Assembly (NCBI GenBank): GCA_024280035.1
Contig: JAJRQV010000083.1
Location: forward strand, 1 to 56,608
Reading direction: 5' to 3'
Length of the DNA: 56,608 bases
Source of the DNA: Campylobacterales bacterium
GTDB taxonomy: Bacteria; Campylobacterota; Campylobacteria; Campylobacterales; Sulfurimonadaceae
Shown here: positions 1 through 8,453 of the stretch, piece after piece
Layout: every line of letters begins with the position of its first letter
How positions within the stretch are numbered: position 1 is the first letter of the stretch
Made by a program: the position numbers and the translations under genes
Notes under the pieces: model-generated
What the model was told of the DNA's origin: nothing
The model's database searches: none
The model's input: the letters and a program-made list of their open reading frames with translations, nothing else

Positions 1-31
1 CTTCAATCTTCAATCTTCAATCTTCAATCTT
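1..31. repeat. Heptanucleotide tandem repeat (CTTCAAT)
   Basis: Four perfect copies of CTTCAAT plus a partial fifth lie at the very start of the window, and the array may extend beyond it. The repeat covers the last codons and the stop of the minus-strand OmpA-domain gene. A 7-bp unit is not a multiple of three, so each gain or loss of a copy would change the reading frame and the C-terminal tail. Confidence 0.85.
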
Positions 32-1737
32 ATTTCAAACTCTACTCTTCTTGAGCGTACCTTATTCTCTTTTTTATCCGCTAGTATTAGGTTTGAATAA
101 GAGTAGCCATCTGTACTTAGTTTTTGCGATAACCAGTTATGGTATTTTTTTAGAGTTTTTAGTGAATAGGAGTAGTCTAAGATATGCATAGCTCTGTCGT
201 TTGATAGATGTGCATTGTTTAGGTACCTTTGGGTGTTTGGTGCATTCCATTCTGTAGATGTATACCCATTAACTTGAATATTCTTTATCTCTTGTTTATA
301 GCTATTTAAGACCTTTGTCAGTCGTGGCATAAAGTTCTTTAATACCTCTTTATGTTTTGCAGTAAGGCTGGCACTTCCTTGTTTGAAGATGAGGCCATTA
401 TGGGTGATTCTCAGGTTCTTATAAATCTGAATGTCTTTATCTTTTGCAAATTCTACTCGGAGTGCTTCATATAAGGTTGTGTATCTTTTTTGTCTAATTT
501 TTACGATGCTTCCATCATCATTGAGTTTCATTACCCATATTTGACGACCTTTATTAGCAAAGGATTTTGTGAATCCTGCAATGGTAAAGCTGTTATCATG
601 GAGTAAACTGACTGCATTAAAACTATCTTGTCTATGTTTCCCAAACTTTCTCTCCCAAATCATATTTCCATTATGATCATAATAACGAACTAAGGCATCC
701 TTATCTCCTTGGTGCTCATCTTGTGAATAACCCACACCAATAATATTTCCTCTCATATCAACATTAACATCATTAAGGTGCTCATGTGCATTATTAAAAT
801 AGTCGTGTTCCCATAAAACATTCCCCTCATTATCTATTTTAATAAGGCGGATATTATCTTGATTATTTTTATTTTCAAAACTTGCTGAGATTAAATAGTC
901 ACCATCAGAAAGGCGAGTGATTTTAAAGGCTTTTTGACGACCACTTTTGGGATAATCTTTAACCCATAGTGTATCTCCTGTATCACTTATCTTTGCGAGC
1001 CATAATTTAAAATCATCGGCTTCTTGGGTGATACCTAATAAAATAAAACCACCATCATTGGTAGCGGCACCATCTACGCCAATATCTTTTTTAGTTGAAC
1101 CATATTTCTTTCGCCAACGAATCTGCCCATTAGGTCGAAACTTAACCAGATAAACATCATTTCTTCCTAGTCCTTGAACAAACATATTATCATTAGTATT
1201 GCGTGAAGTTTGTGAAGTACCAATAGCAATGGCACTTCCATCTGGCATAGAGATTAAAGAGTGAAGCTGATCAAAGTTTGCAGTACCAAAGTCTTTGAGA
1301 TAAAAGCTTTTTCCATCAGCATTAAGACGTGTAATTAACATCTGTCCTGAGTGTATATAACCTCCAAGAATATAGCCATTCCTTGCTGTTTTACAAATAC
1401 TTGTTCCATGGTTAAAGCTCCTAAGTTTTAATGAAATATCATTAACAATCTGAGCCGAGGAATTTAATTTAATTAAACGAAGTTGTTCCCCATTATACTC
1501 ATTTGTACTGCGTAAATAATCAAAAGCATTATTATAAGAAGTGTTATGTTGTTGTGTTGTTTTGTAGTATTGAGTATATCCAACAAGAGAAATATTATAA
1601 TCATAATCTTCAATAATATCGAGGGCTTCATCATCAAAGTTTTTTCCAATTAGAACTTGGTAGTCATCTTTTGCAAATTGACTAACAAGACCATGTAAAG
1701 AAGATAAAAGCAGTATAAACAGAAGAAAAAACTTCAT
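10..1737 (-). CDS. Exported beta-propeller-like protein with C-terminal OmpA-like domain
   Basis: A 575-aa protein. A signal peptide is visible at residues 1-20 (MKFF, then a Leu-rich core). The middle, about 30-430, holds recurring ~50-residue units with the pattern GGF-G-D-WL-K-D--G--W-K-YG, typical of PQQ-like or delta-60 propeller blades. The C-terminal ~120 residues look like an OmpA/Pal peptidoglycan-binding domain: VNGYTS, then LSNDRAMHIL, then RSRRVEFEI, matching the family's LS--RA and NRRVE signatures. I infer a periplasmic protein tethered to the cell wall; the ligand is unknown. The stop codon lies inside a heptanucleotide repeat, so the true C-terminus may vary. No partner gene is adjacent in the same transcript. 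Confidence 0.75.
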   Translation of the reverse strand: MKFFLLFILLLSSLHGLVSQFAKDDYQVLIGKNFDDEALDIIEDYDYNISLVGYTQYYKTTQQHNTSYNNAFDYLRSTNEYNGEQLRLIKLNSSAQIVNDISLKLRSFNHGTSICKTARNGYILGGYIHSGQMLITRLNADGKSFYLKDFGTANFDQLHSLISMPDGSAIAIGTSQTSRNTNDNMFVQGLGRNDVYLVKFRPNGQIRWRKKYGSTKKDIGVDGAATNDGGFILLGITQEADDFKLWLAKISDTGDTLWVKDYPKSGRQKAFKITRLSDGDYLISASFENKNNQDNIRLIKIDNEGNVLWEHDYFNNAHEHLNDVNVDMRGNIIGVGYSQDEHQGDKDALVRYYDHNGNMIWERKFGKHRQDSFNAVSLLHDNSFTIAGFTKSFANKGRQIWVMKLNDDGSIVKIRQKRYTTLYEALRVEFAKDKDIQIYKNLRITHNGLIFKQGSASLTAKHKEVLKNFMPRLTKVLNSYKQEIKNIQVNGYTSTEWNAPNTQRYLNNAHLSNDRAMHILDYSYSLKTLKKYHNWLSQKLSTDGYSYSNLILADKKENKVRSRRVEFEIRLKIED

Positions 1738-1818
1738 AAGAGTCCATTTTTATAAATGAATAAGCAATATTTATACCATCATAATATTAAAATTAATGCT
1801 TTGCTTAAGTCCGCTTTG

Positions 1819-3141
1819 CTACTCTTTTGGTGAGACCGCTCCATAGTTTCTTAAGATAGGTATGATACTCATTCTCTCATTGTCGATTGCGACCTTTAAG
1901 GCAGTCAATCCTTTTTTACTGCAAAAATTAACATCAGCACCATTATCTAAAAGTAGCTGTACCGTCTCTTTTTGATTATAATAAACACCCAGCATTAAAG
2001 CCGTCCAACCAAATTTATCCGCAAGATTTAATTTAGCATTATGTTTCATTAATATTTCAATAGCCTCTATCCGTCCTAAAGAAGCAGCAATCATTAAAGC
2101 TGATCTAGAGTTTTTATCTCTTTGATTTATATTTGCTCCCAGATGAATAAGTAGTTGCAAATGTAAAATATTTCCATTATCTTGGTAATGACTAGCCGTT
2201 AACATTAAAGGGCTCCACATAAGCTTATCTTCATTACTATTAACATGGGCATTTTTTATAAGAAGTAGGGTCTCTAGATTACGAAGTTCTTGTTTTAAAA
2301 TAGCATTACTCGTAGTATTAATTGAGGAATGAACAAGAGTTAAAGGGGTGTTAATACTGTCTCTAATATTTACATCAGCACCGTGTTCTACTAACATTAT
2401 GGCTGCTTTGATATTGTAGCGTTTAATTGCCATACTAAGAGCCGAAATTCTACGATTATTTCTTTGATTTAATGTTGCACTTCTTTTTAGTAGTATCTGT
2501 AAGAGAGCTAGATTATGAATATCCATAGATGCCAAAATAAGAGGTGTTGTTCCACTTTTATCTCTTGCATCAATATTCAAGCCCTTATTTAAAAGATAAA
2601 CAAGTATGTTTTCAGATTGGGAATCTATGGCTAAATGCAAAAGTGTTGTTTTGTTTTCAAACTTTTGGTGTATGTTGGCACCTAAGTGTTGGTAATATAT
2701 TAGGGCATCTAAGTCACCATTTATCACTGCTTGTGTAACGTTATCTGAGGCATAATAAATGTCTTGTGATTGTGTACTAGAAATAGCACCATGAGATTGT
2801 AAAACAGAAGCAATCATTTTATTTTTAGTTTCGAGTGCGTAGTCTAAGGCACGTCTGTTAAAACTGTCTACAAAGTTTAAATCACATCCATAATACAGAA
2901 GAAGCTTTACTGCTTCAAGTTTTGATGTTTTTACCGCATAAGAAAGAGCTCTAATATGGTTTTCTTCACATTTATCACTGTCTACACCAGAGAGGATGAG
3001 TTGTTTTAGTTTAGAAATATTATCTTGTTTAATATATTTAAAAAGTTCTTTACAAAGTGGTTTATTAAAATGCTCTTCATCAGGATGAACCATTTTCGTA
3101 CCTAAGATAAGACTACTTTGTAGATGTGTAATAAAACTCAT
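1819..3141 (-). CDS. Ankyrin repeat protein
   Basis: A 440-aa protein made almost entirely of ankyrin repeats from about residue 30 to the C-terminus. Recurring units show the consensus TALM-AA/TPL, then LL--GA-VN. The repeats in the second half (about 300-440) fit best. No signal peptide or membrane segment is visible, so a cytosolic protein-binding scaffold is inferred; partners cannot be predicted. The gene stands alone, downstream of the rpsR terminator and reading the same way as the OmpA-domain gene. Confidence 0.85.
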   Translation of the reverse strand: MSFITHLQSSLILGTKMVHPDEEHFNKPLCKELFKYIKQDNISKLKQLILSGVDSDKCEENHIRALSYAVKTSKLEAVKLLLYYGCDLNFVDSFNRRALDYALETKNKMIASVLQSHGAISSTQSQDIYYASDNVTQAVINGDLDALIYYQHLGANIHQKFENKTTLLHLAIDSQSENILVYLLNKGLNIDARDKSGTTPLILASMDIHNLALLQILLKRSATLNQRNNRRISALSMAIKRYNIKAAIMLVEHGADVNIRDSINTPLTLVHSSINTTSNAILKQELRNLETLLLIKNAHVNSNEDKLMWSPLMLTASHYQDNGNILHLQLLIHLGANINQRDKNSRSALMIAASLGRIEAIEILMKHNAKLNLADKFGWTALMLGVYYNQKETVQLLLDNGADVNFCSKKGLTALKVAIDNERMSIIPILRNYGAVSPKE

Positions 3142-3320
3142 TATAGCCCCCGCAAAATTGTTTTAATTGTATAAATATGTATATAGGTTAATCTAATTTG
3201 CTTTAAATATTAATTAGGTGTAGAAATTAGAGTAAAGAGCTTAGAAATATACTATAAGAAAAAATAATATAAAAAGAGGGGTACGTTAAAGCTTATTGGA
3301 TGAAAAGTCTTTGTATAAGT

Positions 3321-3350
3321 TTAGAAAAAGGAGGTTGACTCCTTTTCTAA
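3321..3350 (-). terminator. Rho-independent terminator after rpsR
   Basis: A near-perfect inverted repeat (TTAGAAAA-GGAG / CTCCTTTTCTAA around GTTGA) lies just downstream of the rpsR stop on the minus strand. T-rich sequence within the 3' arm supports intrinsic termination of the rpsF-ssb-rpsR transcript. Confidence 0.7.
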
Positions 3351-3363
3351 TATTCAAAAAAAT

Positions 3364-3630
3364 CTAGTTAACGATGCTTTCGAATGGGTTTGCAACAACG
3401 ATTTTACGAGTAACAGTGTAGGGTACTAGTGCCGCTTGACGTGCACGTTTGATTGCATTTGAAATCATCTCTTGGTGACGTTTACAGTTACCTGTTAAAC
3501 GACGTGGCATGATTTTGTAACGCTCAGACATTGAATGTTTAAGAGAGTTAGTATCTTTGTAATCAATGAAGTCAATTTTTGCTTCACAATATTTACAATA
3601 ACGTTTTTTGTATTTTCTTCTTTCAGCCAT
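3364..3630 (-). CDS. rpsR: 30S ribosomal protein S18
   Basis: An 88-aa protein with the S18 core: an N-terminal basic, Cys-containing region ([15 protein letters not shown]), then the RNA-binding segment around [11 protein letters not shown] and a basic helix [14 protein letters not shown]18 binds S6 on the small subunit platform. It is the third gene of rpsF-ssb-rpsR, a classic bacterial arrangement. It is separated from ssb by an unusually long structured spacer (3631-3837) and followed by a clear terminator. Confidence 0.97.
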   Translation of the reverse strand: MAERRKYKKRYCKYCEAKIDFIDYKDTNSLKHSMSERYKIMPRRLTGNCKRHQEMISNAIKRARQAALVPYTVTRKIVVANPFESIVN

Positions 3631-3696
3631 CTTGTGGTCCTTAATTTTATTTTCGAGGAGAGATCTATTTAACAGACCGTCTCAGCTTGTTTTATC

Positions 3697-3816
3697 AAAT
3701 GAAGGGAGTTCCCTCATTTATTAAGATAGTAATGGAGTTCAATCCATTACCTACGTTAACACTAGGTCCCACTCGGTATGATGCCCAAGGGCATTAACCT
3801 GTGTTCTTAATCCTAG
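3697..3816 (-). promoter_or_regulatory. Structured spacer between ssb and rpsR
   Basis: The ~207-nt gap between ssb and rpsR holds several stem-loops: 3697-3719 (AAATGAAGGGA / TCCCTCATTT, one bulge), 3729-3750 (perfect 8-bp GTAATGGA / TCCATTAC) and 3781-3794 (perfect 6-bp ATGCCC / GGGCAT). Interleaved AACAC/GTGTT and CTAGG/CCTAG pairs surround the last one. I infer an RNA processing or translational control region for rpsR; no named motif was recognised. Confidence 0.45.
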
Positions 3817-3837
3817 CGTCCCGCATTATGTACCTGT

Positions 3838-4440
3838 TTAGAACGGAATTTCTTCATCATCGATATCAATTTCCGGTATTGTCTGCGTAGGCATCTCTTG
3901 TTTTTGGTAATTTTGTTGCGGCGCTTGCTGCTGTTGGTTACCATAAGAGTTCTGCTGTTGAGCACCATATTGTTGCTGAGACTGCTGTCCTGCACCATAT
4001 GCTGGTTTTTGCTGAGATTGTTGTCCATAATTATTGTTTTGCTGTGCAGGTGCTTCATACCCACCGCTGTTTTCAGCAGGTGCTGTAGAGTAATCTCCAC
4101 CACTTGCTTGTGCATCAGCTTTTGAGTCTAACATCTGCATAGTTTCTACAACAATTGTATGTTTTGAACGTTTGCTACCATCTTGGGCAACCCACTGATC
4201 AAACTTCAATCTACCTTCTACAAGAACTTTACTACCACGTCTAAGGTACTGGTTCGCAATCTCAGCAGAACGACCAAAAAAAGTGATGTCTACAAAACAT
4301 ACCTCTTCTTTACGTTCTCCATTTTGGTTGAACTTACGTGTTGTCGCAATGGCTGTGTTAGCAATAGCACTACCGCTTTGAGCATAACGCATTTCAATAT
4401 CACGAGTGAGGTTTCCTACCAGTATGACTTTATTAAACAT
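3838..4440 (-). CDS. ssb: Single-stranded DNA-binding protein
   Basis: A 200-aa protein. Residues 1-105 form the OB fold (start MFNKVILVGNLTRDIE, then RKFNQNGERKEEVCFVDI and the segment with QYLRRGSKVLVEG). A Gln/Asn/Gly-rich flexible linker follows at about 115-185, and the acidic tip ends DDEEIPF, the motif that recruits replication and repair proteins. It sits between rpsF and rpsR. The low-complexity linker gives long shadow ORFs in other frames, which are not real. Confidence 0.97.
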   Translation of the reverse strand: MFNKVILVGNLTRDIEMRYAQSGSAIANTAIATTRKFNQNGERKEEVCFVDITFFGRSAEIANQYLRRGSKVLVEGRLKFDQWVAQDGSKRSKHTIVVETMQMLDSKADAQASGGDYSTAPAENSGGYEAPAQQNNNYGQQSQQKPAYGAGQQSQQQYGAQQQNSYGNQQQQAPQQNYQKQEMPTQTIPEIDIDDEEIPF

Positions 4441-4455
4441 GGGTATCCTTTAAAC

Positions 4456-4917
4456 TTACGCGTCAGCTTTTGGAGCTTCTGCTTCTGTTTTTACTTCTTC
4501 AGTTTTTACTTCTTCAGTTTTAGCTTCTGTTGCTGCTGGAGCTTCAGTTTTTGTAGCTGCTGCTGCAGCTCTTGCTGCTGTAAGTTTTTCAGTTTTAGTA
4601 ACTAAATCATTCCAGGCTTTAACTTCACGTTTGCTGTCATATTTAACAGTAACGAAACGAAGTACATCTTCATTAATACGGTAAAGACGTTCGATTTCTT
4701 CGATTGCCGTTGGAGCAATTCTGAAGTACATAATGTGGAAGTAACCACGTGCATTTTTGTTAATTTCGTAAGCTAAACGTTTCATACCTTTAACGTCACG
4801 AGCAACAATTTCACCACCATCTTTAGTGATGTTTTCTTCAATTTGTGCAACAGCTGCTTGCATTTCTTCTGCAGTTAGTGTTGGCTTTAGGATTACGAGG
4901 TTTTCGTAATGTCTCAT
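4456..4917 (-). CDS. rpsF: 30S ribosomal protein S6
   Basis: A 153-aa protein starting MRHYENLVILKPTL at 4917, supported by AGGAG just upstream. A longer frame reaching 5031 is upstream leader and lacks S6 similarity. The S6 ferredoxin-like core covers residues 1-100 (KRLAYEINKNARGYFHIMYF, then RFVTVKYD). The last ~40 residues are an Ala/Glu/Lys/Thr-rich tail with the repeat KTEEVKTEEV, longer than the E. coli tail. S6 pairs with S18, encoded two genes downstream. Confidence 0.96.
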   Translation of the reverse strand: MRHYENLVILKPTLTAEEMQAAVAQIEENITKDGGEIVARDVKGMKRLAYEINKNARGYFHIMYFRIAPTAIEEIERLYRINEDVLRFVTVKYDSKREVKAWNDLVTKTEKLTAARAAAAATKTEAPAATEAKTEEVKTEEVKTEAEAPKADA

Positions 4918-5170
4918 AGAGATCTCCTTTTGGATTAATAGCGCCTTCTGGATTAGAGTAGCGTGTAGACACGCGGGGATGGGTAGATGAGTGCACAGCA
5001 AGCTGCTTATGTGTAGATGTGGGATTGCCACATTTACACATAACTCAATTTACACATTCACGATAAGAGAAACTCTTATCTACCCATTATGCATCTCATA
5101 ATAGGGCCTATCGAAACGATATACAGGCGTCTGTTGAGATACAAAGAGCAAGGAACGCGCGAATTATATC
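4918..5170 (-). promoter_or_regulatory. rpsF promoter and structured leader
   Basis: A minus-strand -10 box TATAAT lies at 5163-5168. The ~245-nt leader that follows carries strong hairpins: 5062-5080 (perfect 8-bp GATAAGAG with AAA loop), a TGTGG/CCACA stem near 5019-5033, and 4962-4975 (perfect GCGTGT / ACACGC). Many bacteria autoregulate this operon by S6:S18 binding to the rpsF leader; whether one of these hairpins is that site is inference. AGGAG precedes the start codon. Confidence 0.5.
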
Positions 5171-5191
5171 CAAGTAGGTCTTATTATATGC

Positions 5192-5893
5192 TTAGTGAGT
5201 AAGGAAAAAATCTTTTGCATCATTGACTTCGCCTATAAAAGAGATTTTCCCTTGATGCAAAACTAAGATTTTTGTAGCAATATCAAAGGCTTCTTCTTTA
5301 TTATGTGTAACATAAAGCAGGGTGAAAGAGAGATCTTTTTGTAAGTAGATAATTTCTTCTCTTATCTCTTTATTTAAAGATTCATTTAGGCTTGATAAAG
5401 GCTCATCCATCAGCACAATTTTTGGTTGTGTAATTAAGGCTCTAGCAATAGCAAGTCTCTGTTTCTCTCCACCAGAAAGTGTTTCTGGTCTTTTGGTAAG
5501 TTCTACATCAAGTTTGACTAATTTTAGTATAGATTTTATCTTTTTATCTCTTTTATTTTTGGGTATACCCTGTGCTTCTAGTCCAAAACTAAGGTGTTCT
5601 TCTACATTTAAATGAGGCCATAAGGCAAGGTCTTGAAAAACCATATTTAAGTTTCTGTTTTCAGGTGGTATAAGAATTTTATTTTGTGTTGATACTTTGT
5701 TATTGTTTATATAAATTTCACCAAGACTTGGTTTTTCAAAACCTGCAATAAGACGAAGTAAACTTGTTTTTCCTGAGCCTGATGTACCTAAAATTACAAG
5801 TCGTTCAGACTGTTCTACCTGCAAAGAAATACTCTTTAAAATGTTCGTAGAAGCCGAGGCTAAAGAGATATTGTTTAGCTTAATTATAGACAT
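5192..5893 (-). CDS. ABC transporter ATP-binding protein (FbpC/PotA type)
   Basis: A 233-aa ABC ATPase. Walker A is GTSGSGKT at 36-43, Q-loop FQD at 86-88, signature LSGGEKQ at 139-145, Walker B IVLMDEP at 159-165, and the switch His is in YVTHN near 196. It lacks the long C-terminal regulatory domain of full-length FbpC/PotA proteins (usually ~350 aa). It is the last gene of an operon with a permease and a solute-binding protein, so it should power import of their substrate. Confidence 0.9.
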   Translation of the reverse strand: MSIIKLNNISLASASTNILKSISLQVEQSERLVILGTSGSGKTSLLRLIAGFEKPSLGEIYINNNKVSTQNKILIPPENRNLNMVFQDLALWPHLNVEEHLSFGLEAQGIPKNKRDKKIKSILKLVKLDVELTKRPETLSGGEKQRLAIARALITQPKIVLMDEPLSSLNESLNKEIREEIIYLQKDLSFTLLYVTHNKEEAFDIATKILVLHQGKISFIGEVNDAKDFFLTH

Positions 5894-5897
5894 TTTT

Positions 5898-7424
5898 TTA
5901 CTTTTTTTGTAGAAAATATAAGAGAAAGATTCCTGGTAATAAGATGCTGAGTATCATGTAGATACAAAGTGCAGCAATAAAAGATGATGAACCATTAGCC
6001 ATTAAGGTTAAAATCTTCACACTAAGGGTTTCGTATCCTGCTGGATAAACAAGCATACTTAAATTAGTATCACGTAAAGAGAAAATATAGCTAATAATCC
6101 AGCTTAAAATAAAGGCATTTTTGAGTAAAGGAAGTAAAATAAAAAAAATACGCCTAAACCATGATGCCCCACTCATTTGAGCTGCTTCTTCTAGTGAAGG
6201 TGAAATGTTACTCAGATGATTTAAAAAGATACGAATGCTTAAAATAAGGTACTTAGCCACATAAGCAAAAATAATGATAAGAGGGCTTGCATAGATAAAG
6301 TTTGTCCATGTATTATTATAAAGATAAACCAAACCTATGCCTAAAATTGTACTGGGTAAGGCAAAGATAAAAAGGCTTAAAAAGTCTACAAATAGATGAA
6401 ACTTTAGGCTTTTTGTATGAATAGCATAAGCCATAAAAAAACCCAAAAAACTTAAAAGTGTAGCACTAATAAAAGCATAAATAAAAGAGTGAAGTAAACT
6501 TTCTTTAGCGCTTTTAAAGGCTAATATATAAGACTCAAGATGTAAAGAGTCTATAAAGAGACTATTAAGTGGAAGTAAAACTAAGATAAAACAAATTAAT
6601 AATATAAGAATAAAAATAGGTATCTTTAAATTGCCCAAAAGAAGGAGATTAGTATTTTCATAATGATTTGAAGAAGATGTCTTATAGCTTCTATTTTGTA
6701 AAAATAATTTTTCTGATAGGAGTACAAGAAGGGTAATAAAAACGAGTGGAAGCATCGTAATAACAGCAGATTTTACATCATAAAAGGCTGAAAACTGTGT
6801 GAAACTTTGGAGTATATAGACCTTATATCTAAAATAATTTGTAACATTAACATCTGCAAAACTTAAAAGAAAAACGATAATCATAGAAAAAGAGATGCTT
6901 TTAAGCAAAAGTGCAAAGATAATACGTTTAAAAATAAAATATTTTCCTGCCATTAAAGAAGCGACCTCCTCATATTGAGGATTGATATTTTTTAAAAAGA
7001 AATAACTTATAAGCATAGGAATAGACATAAAGGTGCTAGATAAGACTAAAACACTTCCATAAAATCCAACTAGAAGTTCATGAGGTACAAGGTTTGACCA
7101 AGAAATAGCTAAGATGTAAGAAGGAATAAGTAAGGGGAAAATAAAAATAAAAATAAACGTTTTTTTATATGGAAGGTCTGTTTTTGCAAAAATAAATCCT
7201 AAACTGACTCCGATAAGTGTTGTTATAAAGGTGACAGATAAAGAGAGTTTTAGACTGTTTAGCATGAGTTGAAGGTTATGTTTAGAGTGAAAAAGTGAGC
7301 TAAAGGTTTTAATACTTAGCGTAGGGTTATTAAAAAAAGCATCAGCAAACATAATGATAAGAGGCAAAAGACCTATACTTATTAAAATACTAAGAAGCGT
7401 CAGTAAAAAAAAGTGTTTAAACAA
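5898..7424 (-). CDS. ABC transporter permease (FbpB-type, fused two-domain)
   Basis: A 508-aa inner-membrane protein with about 12 hydrophobic segments. Two binding-protein-dependent permease domains are fused head to tail, with EAA-like loops near EEVASLMAGK in the first half and EEAAQMSGAS in the second. This is the FbpB/AfuB layout of iron(III)-type importers. The start is TTG at 7424, directly abutting the stop of the solute-binding protein, so the two are probably translationally coupled. The ATPase gene follows after 4 nt. Substrate is uncertain. Confidence 0.88.
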   Translation of the reverse strand: MFKHFFLLTLLSILISIGLLPLIIMFADAFFNNPTLSIKTFSSLFHSKHNLQLMLNSLKLSLSVTFITTLIGVSLGFIFAKTDLPYKKTFIFIFIFPLLIPSYILAISWSNLVPHELLVGFYGSVLVLSSTFMSIPMLISYFFLKNINPQYEEVASLMAGKYFIFKRIIFALLLKSISFSMIIVFLLSFADVNVTNYFRYKVYILQSFTQFSAFYDVKSAVITMLPLVFITLLVLLSEKLFLQNRSYKTSSSNHYENTNLLLLGNLKIPIFILILLICFILVLLPLNSLFIDSLHLESYILAFKSAKESLLHSFIYAFISATLLSFLGFFMAYAIHTKSLKFHLFVDFLSLFIFALPSTILGIGLVYLYNNTWTNFIYASPLIIIFAYVAKYLILSIRIFLNHLSNISPSLEEAAQMSGASWFRRIFFILLPLLKNAFILSWIISYIFSLRDTNLSMLVYPAGYETLSVKILTLMANGSSSFIAALCIYMILSILLPGIFLLYFLQKK

Positions 7425-8453
7425 CTACAATCCTGTCCACTCTTTTAAATAGTTTTGAATCATAATCATTTTTGATGCAACATCAGCATAATTAACGGGC
7501 ATAACTTTAATATTTTCAATACTCTTTAGCTCTTTTGGTGCTTTAAGCCCTTTGTGTAAAGGAATTTGGGCACAATTAGCTAAGGCTAGAGCCTTTTCGG
7601 TTTGTTTAGAAAGAAGATAATCAATAAGAATCTTGGCTTCTTGGGGATGGGGGCTATTTTTAATTAAAACTGTGGCATTAGGTACAATAAAAGTTCCTAT
7701 CTCATCTTCTTTTTGATCAGGATAAATTAAATGTACTTTTTTTCCTTCACGCATACGGTTAATGACATCATCGCTGTCTACTAAAGAAAAATCAAATTGA
7801 TGCGTGGCAACAAAGTCAGCACTTTCGCCATTACTAGTAGAGAGTTTGACCCCATTTTTTTTAAGAGCTTCCATAAATATTTTAGCTTTTGTATCTCCCA
7901 AAAGGCTAAATAGAGCAGACACCTGTGCGGTTGTTGTACCAAAAAGAGGATTGGCAATGATAAGTTTATCTTTATATAAATCAGAGGTGTAATCAAAAAT
8001 AGTACTGGGATTGTTTTTAGCCTCATCATTCACAATAAAGACCCTTGCTCGTGCTGAAAAACCACACCAATAACCTTGTGGATCCTTAAATAAAGAGGGT
8101 ATACCTTCACAATTTTTTGAGTGATATATTTCAGAAATAGATTTGATTTTGAGTATTTCTGCACGAATAGGCTCATTAGCCCAATACACATCAGCTTGAG
8201 GATTGTTTTTTTCAGAAATAAGACGGTTCATTACTCCTGTGCTTTTTGACTCTTCTGTGTCGTAAATAGCACTAACCTTAATGCTCGTATCTTTTTCAAA
8301 GGCTTGAATAATAGGTTCTGAAAAAACTTGGTCTTGAGATATGTAAACAGTAACCGTTGGAGTAGGCGTATAAAGATTTTCATCAAAGTTCCATAATAGT
8401 AAGGAAATAGTAATGATAATAAAACTGCAAAAGGCTAAGAATATTTTTAACAT
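7425..8453 (-). CDS. ABC transporter solute-binding protein (family 1, FbpA-like)
   Basis: A 342-aa protein with an N-terminal hydrophobic segment (about 3-21) that acts as signal or anchor. The mature part resembles Fe(III)-type family 1 binding proteins: VTVYISQDQVFSEPI, then QADVYWANEP, then FGTTTAQVSALFSLLG. The paired Tyr residues that bind iron in classical FbpA proteins (NHYY-like) are replaced here by an acidic DSDD stretch, so I would not assume iron. Its start codon directly follows the stop of the lectin-like gene and its stop directly precedes the permease start: one tight operon. Confidence 0.82.
   Translation of the reverse strand: MLKIFLAFCSFIIITISLLLWNFDENLYTPTPTVTVYISQDQVFSEPIIQAFEKDTSIKVSAIYDTEESKSTGVMNRLISEKNNPQADVYWANEPIRAEILKIKSISEIYHSKNCEGIPSLFKDPQGYWCGFSARARVFIVNDEAKNNPSTIFDYTSDLYKDKLIIANPLFGTTTAQVSALFSLLGDTKAKIFMEALKKNGVKLSTSNGESADFVATHQFDFSLVDSDDVINRMREGKKVHLIYPDQKEDEIGTFIVPNATVLIKNSPHPQEAKILIDYLLSKQTEKALALANCAQIPLHKGLKAPKELKSIENIKVMPVNYADVASKMIMIQNYLKEWTGL

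Noticed and set aside
3813-4115. Second-frame ORF within ssb
   Set aside because: A shadow of the Gln-rich linker, with no RBS.
4183-4605. Plus-strand Cys/Phe-rich ORF opposite ssb and rpsF
   Set aside because: It is the antisense of the low-complexity ssb start and rpsF tail; both real genes are unmistakable.
4918-5041. Upstream extensions of rpsF to 5031 or 5041
   Set aside because: They read through the structured leader; homologues start at MRHYENL with AGGAG upstream.
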